Assembly (NCBI GenBank): GCA_029259745.1
Contig: JAJDEO010000065.1
Span: forward strand, 62,001-126,000
DNA from: Planctomycetota bacterium
GTDB lineage: Bacteria > Planctomycetota > B15-G4
Direction of reading: 5' to 3'
DNA: 64,000 nt
Made by a program: the position numbers and the translations under genes. Position 1 is the stretch's first letter. The number at the start of each line of letters is the position of its first letter. The notes beneath the pieces are model-generated. The model had not been told where the DNA came from. It did no database searches and saw only the letters and a list, made by a program, of their open reading frames with translations. Shown here one piece after another: positions 34,889 to 43,170 of this stretch.

Positions 34889-34894
34889 TATCCT
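34889..34894 (+). promoter_or_regulatory. Possible -10 hexamer TATCCT immediately before the M3 peptidase
   Basis: TATCCT ends 7 nt before the ATG at 34902. If it is a -10 box, transcription would begin at or next to the start codon, giving a leaderless mRNA. Confidence 0.35.
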
Positions 34895-34901
34895 CCGCGC
34901 C

Positions 34902-36584
34902 ATGACGACGACCTTCGCAGAACTCAGGCCTCCCGCCCCCGACCTCGACGACCTCACGCGCCGCAACGAACAACTCCTCGCGCGCCTCGCGGCCGCTACG
35001 GATGTCGCCACGGCCCGCGCCGTCGTCGACGACTGGGACACGCTGCGTCGCGAGTACGATTCGTGGTCCAACCTCGTCGACCTGCGCTTCAACCAGGACA
35101 CGACGAACGAGGGATACAAGGCCACCAAGACGCGGCGCGACGAGCTCGCGCCGCGCTGGACCGAGCTGCAGGTCGCCGTGAAGCGCGCGCTGCTCGACCA
35201 CCCGCTGCGCCCGGCACTCGTCGAGGCGATCGGCGCCCAAGCCTTCGCGCTCTGGGAAGTCGACGTGCTGGCGTTCGACCCGGCGCTGCAGGACGACCTC
35301 GTGCGCGAGTCGGCGCTCGACACCGAGTACACGACGCTGCTCGCGAGCGCGGCGATCGACGTGCTCGGCACAACCGTGAATCTCGCGACGATCCGCCCCT
35401 TCCGCGAGCACGCCGACCGCAACGTCCGCCATGAGGCCGAGCGCGCGTTGTGGTCGTGGTTCGCCGACAACGCCGAGCCCCTCGACCGTATCTACGACGA
35501 TCTCGTCGCCGTGCGCACGAAGATGGCCCACAAGCTCGGCTTCGAGTCGTTCGTCGACCTCGGTTACAAGCGCATGCTGCGCATCGACTACACGCGCGCC
35601 GACGTCGAGCGCTTCCGCGCGCAGGTGCGCGAACACGTCGTCCCGCTGGCCGCGCAGCTCATCGAGCAGCAGCGCGAACGCCTCGGCGTCGATCAGGTGA
35701 TGGCCTGGGACGAGTCGATCTCCGATCCCGGCGGCAACCCCGAACCCGAGGGCGATCACGACTGGATGATCGCGCGCGCGCTCGAGATGTTCGACGCCAT
35801 GGGCCCCGAGTTCGGCGACTTCTTCCGCACGCTCAACGACGGCGGGTTCCTCGACCTGCGCTCACGCGACGGCAAAGCCGGCGGCGGGTTCTGCACGAGC
35901 TTCCCGACGATCGGCATGCCGTTCATCTTCGCGAACTTCGACGGCACGAAAGGCGACGTCGAGGTCTTCACGCACGAGGTCGGCCACGCCTTCCAGAACT
36001 ACCAGAGCCGCACGAAGCAGCCGCTCGACTACCTCTGGCCCACGATGGAGTCGTGCGAGATCCACTCGATGAGTCTCGAGTTCCTGACCTGGCCGCACAT
36101 GGAGCGTTTCTTCGGTGACGACGCCGAACGCTTCCGTCGCATCCACCTCGCCGACGGCCTGCGCTTCCTGCCCTATGGCGTGGCCGTCGACCACTTCCAG
36201 CACGACGTCTACGACAACCCCGACGCGACGCCCGCTGAACGCAAGGCCATGTGGACGCGCGCCGAAGAGCTCTACCTCCCGTGGCGCAACTGGGGCGACT
36301 GCGACTACGCCGCGGCCGGCGGACGCTGGCAGCTCCAGCGGCACATCTACCAGGCGCCGTTCTATTACATCGACTACACCCTCGCGCAGACCTGCGCGCT
36401 GCAGTTCCTCGAGCGCGCGCGCACCGACCGCGACGCCGCGATGCGCGACTACCTCACGCTGTGTCGGCGCGGCGGCGAGGCGCCGTTCCAGGACCTCGCG
36501 CGCTCCGCCGGTCTCACGAGCCCGTTCGACGACGGCTGCCTGAAGCGCGTGGTCGACGAGTCGCGACGGATCCTCGGCGTCTGA
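34902..36584 (+). CDS. M3-family oligopeptidase (PepF-like)
   Basis: A 560-residue cytosolic peptidase. The zinc motif HEVGH is at residues 358-362 in DVEVFTHEVGHAFQNYQS, and the third ligand is probably Glu386 in SCEIHSMSLEF. The C-terminal YQAPFYYIDYTLAQTCALQF with tyrosines near the active site is typical of oligoendopeptidase F-like M3 enzymes. Length fits the family. It degrades short peptides. No signal peptide is visible. It is probably transcribed alone from a promoter directly at the start codon. Confidence 0.95.
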   Translation: MTTTFAELRPPAPDLDDLTRRNEQLLARLAAATDVATARAVVDDWDTLRREYDSWSNLVDLRFNQDTTNEGYKATKTRRDELAPRWTELQVAVKRALLDHPLRPALVEAIGAQAFALWEVDVLAFDPALQDDLVRESALDTEYTTLLASAAIDVLGTTVNLATIRPFREHADRNVRHEAERALWSWFADNAEPLDRIYDDLVAVRTKMAHKLGFESFVDLGYKRMLRIDYTRADVERFRAQVREHVVPLAAQLIEQQRERLGVDQVMAWDESISDPGGNPEPEGDHDWMIARALEMFDAMGPEFGDFFRTLNDGGFLDLRSRDGKAGGGFCTSFPTIGMPFIFANFDGTKGDVEVFTHEVGHAFQNYQSRTKQPLDYLWPTMESCEIHSMSLEFLTWPHMERFFGDDAERFRRIHLADGLRFLPYGVAVDHFQHDVYDNPDATPAERKAMWTRAEELYLPWRNWGDCDYAAAGGRWQLQRHIYQAPFYYIDYTLAQTCALQFLERARTDRDAAMRDYLTLCRRGGEAPFQDLARSAGLTSPFDDGCLKRVVDESRRILGV

Positions 36585-36650
36585 AGCGGGAGCGCGCTCC
36601 AGATCGAGTGGTCCCGAAATCGCACACCCGGGCTATGCTCGACGCCCGTC

Positions 36651-36673
36651 GGGAATCTTCGGGGGAAGATCCC
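36651..36673. terminator. Hairpin between convergent genes
   Basis: GGGAATCTTC pairs with GAAGATCCC (one bulged A) around GGGG. It lies between the M3 peptidase and the convergent beta-helix gene and may terminate either transcript. Confidence 0.4.
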
Positions 36674-36722
36674 ACTCATCGGGCAGTTCTATGCGTCATG
36701 CAGGCTTGGCGACACCCAGCGG

Positions 36723-37985
36723 TCAGAACGACGGATCGAGGATCGTCAGCGTGGCGTGACCGTGGAGGCACGCCGGGGCCCCGGGCGGCGCGAGCGCGAG
36801 CTGCGTCTCGATGGTCAATGCATCGACGCCCGGCGGAAGAACGCCGAGCGGCGCACCGAAGATGAAGACACCAGACGGCGGCATCACGGCGAGTGTGAAG
36901 AACTGAAACGGTGCGGCGGGTGTGACGAGACCGAGCCCGGCGGAGAACTGTGCATCGATGCCGGCAGACACGAGGAGGAAGATCGTCGAGCTGGGCGGCG
37001 CTTTGACGCTCACACTCGCGCTGGTGTGGTCACGCGCGGGACTGTCGACGGACAGTGAGACGTCCGTCGGGCCAGCGACGTCCGTCAGCGTGCCGGTCTG
37101 CTGCTGGATGGGCGTGCCGTCGAGCGCGCCACCGCTGCACTGAGCACCGTCCCCTCGATCGCCGCCTTGGATCGTCGCCCCGCGCAATGTCACCACGCCG
37201 CGCGGGTGGAGCATCACCAGGCCGTCGCCGCCATCGCCCGCCGCTGCACACATCATCCCGCCGAACGGACTGTTGATGAACGTCTCGTCGGCGCCGTGGC
37301 CACCGCGGATCGAGCTACTGACGACGTGCAACAACCCCGCGCGCATGGTCACGCCTTCGGCACCCGGCTGTGGTGCGAAGCCGTCGATCGCGACGCCCTG
37401 CCCGCCGACTGCATGGACGTCGTACAACGACACCGTCGAATCCTCGACCGACAGAGCACTCTCTGATCCCGGAAAAGTGAGAAGGAGGCCTTCGTTCTGC
37501 GTCCCGCCGAGCACGCTGGCACTCGTGATCGACACGCGCTCTGATCGGGTCACCTCGATCGCAGACGGAACCTTGAACGTGAAGGTGCGCACACCGAGTT
37601 CGATGCGACTGTCCTCGACGAGAACTGTGCCCGAGCAGTCCGTGATCTCGAGTGCTGGAACGGTCAAGAACGTCCCCGGGTCGCGGTCGATGTCCAGCCC
37701 GCGCAAGACGACGGCTTGATCAACGGCCAGATTGAGGACCTCGACCCCGCTGTTCACGCGCACCGAGGCCCCGGCGTCCTCGACGACGAACAGCGACTTG
37801 CCGTCGATCGTGAAGGCCTCGTAGTCGCCCGAGCGCACGAGCAGCGTGTCACCGTCGTTCGCGAGCGCCACACCGGCGCCGATCGAGAGAGCATCGCCCG
37901 CTCCGGTCCCGTCCACGACGATGACATTCGATTGGGCGCCGAGCGCACCCGCGAGAGCCACAGAGACAAAGAGCGTACGGAGCAT
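36723..37985 (-). CDS. Secreted right-handed beta-helix-like protein (420 aa)
   Basis: The signal peptide is MLRTLFVSVALAGALGAQS. The rest is rich in short beta strands and glycine turns (DGTGAGDALSIGAGVALANDGDT; VLRGLDIDRDPG; TMRAGLLHVVSSSIRGGHG), the pattern of pectate-lyase-like parallel beta-helix proteins. I see no catalytic motif. The C-terminal 100 residues form a separate beta-sandwich-like domain. Probably a surface or secreted structural protein. The foldback repeat copy B lies just upstream of its start. Confidence 0.82.
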   Translation of the reverse strand: MLRTLFVSVALAGALGAQSNVIVVDGTGAGDALSIGAGVALANDGDTLLVRSGDYEAFTIDGKSLFVVEDAGASVRVNSGVEVLNLAVDQAVVLRGLDIDRDPGTFLTVPALEITDCSGTVLVEDSRIELGVRTFTFKVPSAIEVTRSERVSITSASVLGGTQNEGLLLTFPGSESALSVEDSTVSLYDVHAVGGQGVAIDGFAPQPGAEGVTMRAGLLHVVSSSIRGGHGADETFINSPFGGMMCAAAGDGGDGLVMLHPRGVVTLRGATIQGGDRGDGAQCSGGALDGTPIQQQTGTLTDVAGPTDVSLSVDSPARDHTSASVSVKAPPSSTIFLLVSAGIDAQFSAGLGLVTPAAPFQFFTLAVMPPSGVFIFGAPLGVLPPGVDALTIETQLALAPPGAPACLHGHATLTILDPSF

Positions 37986-38050
37986 GGTTCATCACCTTGA
38001 TCGAGACACGGGCCTTCTTCGAGACACGGCCCGACCCGCGTGGAAGATAG

Positions 38051-38209
38051 CAGCCTGTTGAAGAACCGCTCCGAGTGCGCCGCGCGTGACCGAGCGTGCC
38101 TGTGCAAGTGTGGGAACGCAGGCGAGTCGGTGGATTCCTCGAGGCTCGCGCGCTCGCACAGGCGCGCGCGGGTGCGTGCGTCGCACCGGATGAGTTTTTC
38201 CACGGGCTG
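38051..38209 (+). repeat. Dispersed foldback repeat, full copy B
   Basis: A 159-bp element with imperfect terminal inverted repeats: CAGCCTGTTGAAGAAC at the left, and at the right the complement of CAGCCCGTGGAAAAACTC. Internally GCCTGTGC pairs with GCACAGGC, so most of the element can fold into one long hairpin. It lies in the intergenic space between the beta-helix gene and the small membrane protein gene. It may be a MITE/REP-like element or encode a structured RNA. Confidence 0.85.
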
Positions 38210-38274
38210 ATCACCGAACCCCGTCACTCGCGGAGTTCAGCGCGCGACGCGTGCTCGGCGTCTGATGCGGCGCG

Positions 38275-38466
38275 CTAGACGGGCGGTTTCTGCACTGCGC
38301 GGCGGCGTCCGAAGTAGAGCACGATCGCGGCAGCGAGGAGCCCCGCGAGCGTGGCGTCACGCAGAGACACCTCCGCGTCGAGCGCCCACCCGACGGCGTA
38401 GTAGAGCGCACCGACCACGAAGGCCACGGTGAGCCCGAACGCCACGGACGGCTTCTTCATCGCCAT
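38275..38466 (-). CDS. Small membrane protein
   Basis: A 63-residue protein with two hydrophobic helices (FGLTVAFVVGALYYAVGWAL and LAGLLAAAIVLYFGRRR) and a basic C-terminus. It starts 18 nt after the transaldolase stop on the same strand, so it is probably co-transcribed. An ATG six bases downstream is an alternative start. No family is recognised. Confidence 0.6.
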   Translation of the reverse strand: MAMKKPSVAFGLTVAFVVGALYYAVGWALDAEVSLRDATLAGLLAAAIVLYFGRRRAVQKPPV

Positions 38467-38484
38467 CTTGCTCGCTCGCAGCCG

Positions 38485-39429
38485 TCAGACGGCCGCGAGG
38501 CGTTCCTTGGCGAACGCGTCGAGCTTCTGCGCGTCGGCGTCGAACTTGCGGATGCCTTCGGCCAGCTTCTCGACGGCCATCGCGTCGCTGTTGTGCATCC
38601 AGCGGAAGGTCGCCTCGTCGATGTCGATGCGCTCGACGTCGCTGGCCTTCGCCGCTTGCACCGACAGGGCCCGCGGCAGCTCGCCGTCACGCTCGCGGAG
38701 TTCGTCGATGAGCTTCGGCGAGATCGTCAGCAGGTCGCAGCCCGCCAGCGCGGCGACCTGATCGGCCTTTCGGAAGCTCGCGCCCATCACCTCCGTGGCG
38801 ATGTCGAACTTCTTGAAGTAGTTGTAGATCTGAGTGACAGAGGCCACGCCCGGATCGTCGGCGATCGGGATGTCGTCGAGACCCTTCTCCTTCTTGTGCC
38901 AGTCGTAGATGCGGCCGACGAAGGGCGAGATGAGGGTGACGCCGGCCTCACCGCACGCCACGCCCTGGGCGAAGCTGAAGAGCAGCGTGAGGTTGCAGTG
39001 GATCCCGTCGGCCTCGAGTTGGCGCGCGGCCTGGATGCCTTCCCAGGTGCTCGACAGTTTGATGAGGATGCGCTCGCGCGCGACGCCGGCGTCTTCGTAC
39101 AGCCCGATGAGCGCGCGGGCTTTGGCGACCTGCGCTCGCACGTCGAACGACAGCCGCGCGGGCACCTCGGTGGACACGCGGCCCGGGATCACCTCGAGGA
39201 TGCGACGGCCGAAGCCGACGGCGAGCAGGTCGGCGAAGCGTTCGGTGTCGCCGTCGGACGCCGCGAGCGCCTCTTCGATGATCGGCTCGTAGCGCTCGTC
39301 GCCGGCGCCCTTGAGGATCAGCGACGGGTTCGTCGTCGCATCCTGCGGGTTCGCGGCTTCGATGGCCTCGATGTCGCCGGTGTCGGCGACCACGGTCGTC
39401 ATCGTGCGCAAAGACTCGAGCTGGTTCAT
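38485..39429 (-). CDS. tal: Transaldolase
   Basis: A 314-residue enzyme of the pentose phosphate pathway that moves a dihydroxyacetone unit between sugar phosphates. The Schiff-base lysine is in [12 protein letters not shown] (Lys124), and DATTNPSLI and [10 protein letters not shown] are classic family motifs. The length equals TalB-type transaldolases. ATG 39429 gives the usual N-terminus ([19 protein letters not shown]). A longer frame upstream is not supported. It is cytosolic, followed by the small membrane protein. Confidence 0.97.
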   Translation of the reverse strand: MNQLESLRTMTTVVADTGDIEAIEAANPQDATTNPSLILKGAGDERYEPIIEEALAASDGDTERFADLLAVGFGRRILEVIPGRVSTEVPARLSFDVRAQVAKARALIGLYEDAGVARERILIKLSSTWEGIQAARQLEADGIHCNLTLLFSFAQGVACGEAGVTLISPFVGRIYDWHKKEKGLDDIPIADDPGVASVTQIYNYFKKFDIATEVMGASFRKADQVAALAGCDLLTISPKLIDELRERDGELPRALSVQAAKASDVERIDIDEATFRWMHNSDAMAVEKLAEGIRKFDADAQKLDAFAKERLAAV

Positions 39430-39527
39430 CGCGAGGGGCTCCGGAAGCGTGGGATGACGATACGGTAGCGCGTCGGCATCCCGTCGCGCGACGGTATGTC
39501 GGACCGAGGACCGCCGGAGCCCCCGCC

Positions 39528-40916
39528 TTGACTGAACCGCCACCGCCGCCCACACCGCGCCTCGGTGCCTTCGACATCGGTTGCGTCGTCGTCGGCGGGA
39601 TCATCGGCGTGGGGATCTTCTTCACGCCGGCCGTGGTCGCGCAGCGCGTGAGCAGCGTGGGTCAGGCCATGGCGGCGTGGGGACTTGGCGGCTTCATCGC
39701 GCTGCTCGGTGCGCTGGTGTTTGCCGAGCTGGCGCTGCGGCAGCCGGGGCACGGCGGGACGTTTCGCTACGTCGCGCGTGCCTTCGGGCCGCTGCCGGCG
39801 TTCCTCTACGGATGGGCCAACACGCTCGTGATCCAAGCCGGCGCGGCGGCGATCATCGCGCTCATCTTCGTCGACAACCTCGACATCGTGCGCTTCGGCG
39901 GGCCGACGTCGAGCGGGCTCGGAAAGCTCATGCAGGCCGTCGCGGCGCTGGCCGTCTTCACGTTCGTGAACACCATCGGCCTCAAGGCGGGCAAGCGCAC
40001 GCAGAACACGCTGACGGTCATCAAGACGCTCGGGGTCTTCGCGATCGTCGTGCTGTCGCTGCTCCCGCGCGAGGCGGCGGCGAGTGCCGAAGTCGTCGCC
40101 GCGTCCGATCGCGACGTGCCTTGGCTCACGGCGATCGGCGCCGCGCTTCTTCCGGCACTCTTCGCGTTCGGCGGCTGGCAACAGGGCAGCTTCGTGGCCG
40201 GCGCGGCACGCCGCCCGCGTCGCGACGTACCGCTCGGAATCCTCGCCGGCGTAGCCGTCGTCGTCATCGCCTACATGTCCGTCAACCTCGCCTACCTCGA
40301 GCTGCTCGGACTCGGCGGAGCGCGTGCGAGTTCGTCGATCGGCGCCGATGCGGCGCGCGTCGCGCTTGCTCCCTTCGGCATCGGCGAGGCCAGCGGTCGG
40401 CTGCTCGCGGGGATCATCTGCATCTCGGCCCTCGGGATCCTCAACACGATCCTGCTCGCGCCGCCGTTCGTGCTGCATGCGATGAGCCGTGAGGGCCTCG
40501 TCCCGAAGAGCCTCGGTGCACTCCACGCCACGTCGGGCACGCCGCGACGCGCGGTGCTGCTCCAGGGCGGCTGGGCGATCACGCTGCTTGTCGGCGCGAC
40601 GCTGGCATCCGACAAGGCCAAGGCGCCGTTGGGTTTTCTCATCGACGGCGTCGTGTTCGTCGACTGGATCTTCTACGGCATGACGGGCCTGGCGCTGCTC
40701 ACGCTGCGCAAGCAAGCACGCGCAGACGGCACGCCGGACGAGAGCACGATCCCGGGCGCCGGGCTCGCCGCCGGACTCTTCGTCGCCAGTGCCGTCGTCG
40801 TGGCCGGCGCGGCCGTCGTCTCGAGCCCCGCGCCGTCAGCAGCCGGGCTGGGCGTCTGCCTGCTCGGTGTGGCCTGGTACGCGCTCTGGCGCCGGCGCCG
40901 CGCCGCCTACCCGTAG
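39528..40916 (+). CDS. APC-family amino acid permease
   Basis: A 462-residue transporter with about 12 hydrophobic helices. The first helix has the APC signature [17 protein letters not shown], which binds the amino acid backbone. TTG 39528 is taken as start because GGAGC lies about 7 nt before it and no ATG precedes the first helix. It resembles LAT/SteT-like antiporters. Substrate unknown. Its end overlaps the convergent M17 peptidase gene by 10 bp. Confidence 0.92.
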   Translation: MTEPPPPPTPRLGAFDIGCVVVGGIIGVGIFFTPAVVAQRVSSVGQAMAAWGLGGFIALLGALVFAELALRQPGHGGTFRYVARAFGPLPAFLYGWANTLVIQAGAAAIIALIFVDNLDIVRFGGPTSSGLGKLMQAVAALAVFTFVNTIGLKAGKRTQNTLTVIKTLGVFAIVVLSLLPREAAASAEVVAASDRDVPWLTAIGAALLPALFAFGGWQQGSFVAGAARRPRRDVPLGILAGVAVVVIAYMSVNLAYLELLGLGGARASSSIGADAARVALAPFGIGEASGRLLAGIICISALGILNTILLAPPFVLHAMSREGLVPKSLGALHATSGTPRRAVLLQGGWAITLLVGATLASDKAKAPLGFLIDGVVFVDWIFYGMTGLALLTLRKQARADGTPDESTIPGAGLAAGLFVASAVVVAGAAVVSSPAPSAAGLGVCLLGVAWYALWRRRRAAYP

Positions 40917-42292
40917 CGCTCGGCGAGGTAGTCGAACACGGCGCGCACGCCCATGGCCTCGCCGCCTTCGGGACGACCAGGACTCGCCGAGCGGTTCCAG
41001 GCCATGACGTCGAAGTGCACCCACGAGATGTCCGGGGACACGAAGTCCTGCAGGAACAGACCGGCCGTGATCGCGCCTCCGAACGGCACCGACGCCGAGT
41101 TCACGATGTCGGCGATCGTCGAGTCGAGCAGCTTGCGGTAGGGCTTGTGCAGCGGCATGCGCCAGACCGGGTCATCGACGCGTCCGGCAGATGCGAGGAT
41201 GCCGTTCGCAACGGCATCGTCGGTGGCGAACATCGCCGGGAGGTCGGTCCCGAGCGCGACGCGCGCGGCGCCAGTGAGCGTCGCGAAGTCGAGGATGAGT
41301 TCGGGCGACTCTTCGCACGCGGCAACAAGCGCATCGGAGAGAACCAGACGCCCCTCGGCGTCGGTGTTGTCGATCTCGATCGTCTTGCCGTTGCGCGCAC
41401 GCAGGACATCGCCGGGCCGGAACGCGTTGGCCGAGATCGCGTTCTCGACGGCGGGCACGAGCACGCGCAGGCGCACGGGCAGCTTCTGCGCCATGACGAG
41501 GCGTGCGACGCCGAGCACGTGCGCCGCGCCGCCCATGTCCTTCTTCATGAAGCGCATGCCGGAAGCGCCCTTGATGTTGAGCCCACCGGAGTCGAAGCAC
41601 ACACCCTTGCCGACGAGCGTGACCTTCGGGTGTGACTCGTCGCCCCACGTGAGGTCGATCAACGCGGGGCGATGAACGCTCGCACGACCGACGGCATGCA
41701 CGACGGGGAAGCCTTCCTCGATCAGCGCATCGTCCTCGATCACCGTCAGGTACGCGCCGTACTTGCTCGCGATCCGCTCGGCCGCAGCCGCGAGGTTGGC
41801 GGGCATCATGTCGCCGGCCGGCGTGTTGACGAGGTCCCGCGTCAGCTGCACCGAATCGAGGGTGTTGCGCACGCGGCCGGCATCGACGGACGGATCGAGC
41901 ACGAGCTTCGCCGGCTGGGCGCTGCGCTCGCGATAACGCGTGAACGCGTAGCTTCCCAGCCCCCACCCGAGCGCCACGGCCGTGTGCTTGTCAGCCTTCC
42001 AGCTCTTCGCGTCGATGCGGTAAGTGCCCTGCGGGAGACTCGTCGGGAGCCCTGCGAGCGTGAACGGTCCGATGTCGCCGTCGACACCGACGAGCACGCG
42101 CGCGAGTTCGCCCGCCTCGCCGGGCACCAGACACGTCGCTCCGACCTCGGCCTGGTACCCGACCGACGTGACCCACGCTCGCACCGCGTCGCTCTGACCA
42201 GCGAGCCAGCCAGCCAACGCGTCGGCAGCAAGGGGAGTGATGGGCAGCTCGTCTCCATCAGAGACGTCGATCAGACCGTGGACGGTGGGCAC
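40907..42292 (-). CDS. M17 leucyl-aminopeptidase-family protein
   Basis: A 461-residue cytosolic metallopeptidase. GTG 42292 is chosen because GAGGAG lies 6 nt upstream. The metal-binding and catalytic motifs are LVGKGVCFDSGGLNIK, MKKDMGGAAH and NTDAEGRLVLSDAL, all typical of the M17 family (two-zinc hexameric aminopeptidases). The N-terminal domain is divergent, as in the PepB/YtjB-like group. It removes N-terminal residues from peptides. It converges on the amino acid permease and diverges from the sigma factor. Confidence 0.95.
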   Translation of the reverse strand: MPTVHGLIDVSDGDELPITPLAADALAGWLAGQSDAVRAWVTSVGYQAEVGATCLVPGEAGELARVLVGVDGDIGPFTLAGLPTSLPQGTYRIDAKSWKADKHTAVALGWGLGSYAFTRYRERSAQPAKLVLDPSVDAGRVRNTLDSVQLTRDLVNTPAGDMMPANLAAAAERIASKYGAYLTVIEDDALIEEGFPVVHAVGRASVHRPALIDLTWGDESHPKVTLVGKGVCFDSGGLNIKGASGMRFMKKDMGGAAHVLGVARLVMAQKLPVRLRVLVPAVENAISANAFRPGDVLRARNGKTIEIDNTDAEGRLVLSDALVAACEESPELILDFATLTGAARVALGTDLPAMFATDDAVANGILASAGRVDDPVWRMPLHKPYRKLLDSTIADIVNSASVPFGGAITAGLFLQDFVSPDISWVHFDVMAWNRSASPGRPEGGEAMGVRAVFDYLAERYG

Positions 42293-42416
42293 GCGAGACT
42301 CCTCGGGGCGCGAGTGGGGTCCACCAGTGTTGCCTCCGCAGACAGCAAGTACCAGCGCCGGCGGGGACTCCGTTCGCGGGGTAGGATTCCGGTATCCCCT
42401 CTCAGGCGCCCCACCG

Positions 42417-42983
42417 ATGCACGACGACGACGCCACGCGGACCTTGGCCGGCTACGCAGAGCGGTTCGACCGCGAGGCGCCCGTGCTCTTCGCCTGGGCC
42501 TCCGTGCACCTGCGGCCCGCCGTTCGCGCGCGCCTCGACCCCGAGGACCTCCTGCAGGAGGTCGCCTGTCGCGCCTACGAACACTTCGCGCGCTACGACG
42601 CCGACAAAGGGACGTTCCGCAACTGGGTCTTCGGCATCGCGCGCAATGTGCTGCGCGAGGCCTTGCGCACGGTGGCCGCCGAACCCGTCGGACGCGGTGC
42701 GATCACGATGACCCACGACTGGGCCGACGACCTGCGCGACACGGCCACGTCGATAAGCCGCGCCGTCGCCCGCGACGAGGCGCTGCTCGCGTTTGTCACC
42801 CGCATCGATGGACTCACCGACGAAGAGCGCGCACTCGTCCTCTACCGCGGACTCGAGGGACGTCCGCACGCCGAGGTCGGCGAGCTGCTCGGCCTGAGCG
42901 CCGACAACGCCGCCAAGCGCTGGCAGCGGCTCCGCGACCGACTGCGCGGCGAGCAACGCATCGATGAGCTGCTGAATCGCTGA
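42417..42983 (+). CDS. ECF RNA polymerase sigma factor
   Basis: A 188-residue protein from ATG 42417. Region 2 is DPEDLLQEVACRAYEHFARY with GTFRNWVFGIARNVLREALR. Region 4 is LTDEERALVLYRGLEGRPHAEVGELLGL followed by the recognition helix NAAKRWQRLRDRLR. No anti-sigma gene is adjacent. The nearest signalling gene is the kinase-FGE protein 3 kb away on the other strand. Targets unknown. A perfect hairpin follows the gene. Confidence 0.93.
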   Translation: MHDDDATRTLAGYAERFDREAPVLFAWASVHLRPAVRARLDPEDLLQEVACRAYEHFARYDADKGTFRNWVFGIARNVLREALRTVAAEPVGRGAITMTHDWADDLRDTATSISRAVARDEALLAFVTRIDGLTDEERALVLYRGLEGRPHAEVGELLGLSADNAAKRWQRLRDRLRGEQRIDELLNR

Positions 42984-43002
42984 CGCGCGCGCATGCGAAA
43001 GA

Positions 43003-43036
43003 GCCGCGACGAGGAGAGCAATCTCCTCGTCGCGGC
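43003..43036 (+). terminator. Perfect 14-bp hairpin after the sigma factor gene
   Basis: GCCGCGACGAGGAG (43003-43016) pairs perfectly with 43023-43036 around AGCAAT, 19 nt after the stop codon. No T run follows. Confidence 0.65.
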
Positions 43037-43131
43037 CTCGGGTCATGGCCCCTTGCCGAGCGCCGAACGTCGCAGCCCGGCGCTCCGCCATGTCCCACGC
43101 AGTGAACCCCTCGCGACGACCCCGGATGATT

Positions 43132-43159
43132 CACGGACGACCTGCCGCGGTCGTCCGTG
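43132..43159 (-). terminator. Perfect 11-bp hairpin after the 838-aa beta-helix gene
   Basis: CACGGACGACC and GGTCGTCCGTG pair perfectly around TGCCGC, 11 nt beyond the stop at 43171 on the minus strand. Confidence 0.65.
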
Positions 43160-43170
43160 CAGGACCGGGG

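Noticed and set aside
34842-35759. N-terminal extension of the FAD oxidoreductase
   Set aside because: The extension is antisense to the M3 peptidase, and the FAD-binding loop begins shortly after ATG 34841 as in the family.
38051-38227. Short open frames running through the repeat copies
   Set aside because: Similar peptides appear in each copy only because the DNA is repeated. The frames are broken differently, have no good starts and look Arg/Ala-rich.
39430-39555. N-terminal extension of transaldolase
   Set aside because: Family members begin at the MNQLESL position; the upstream translation has no similarity.
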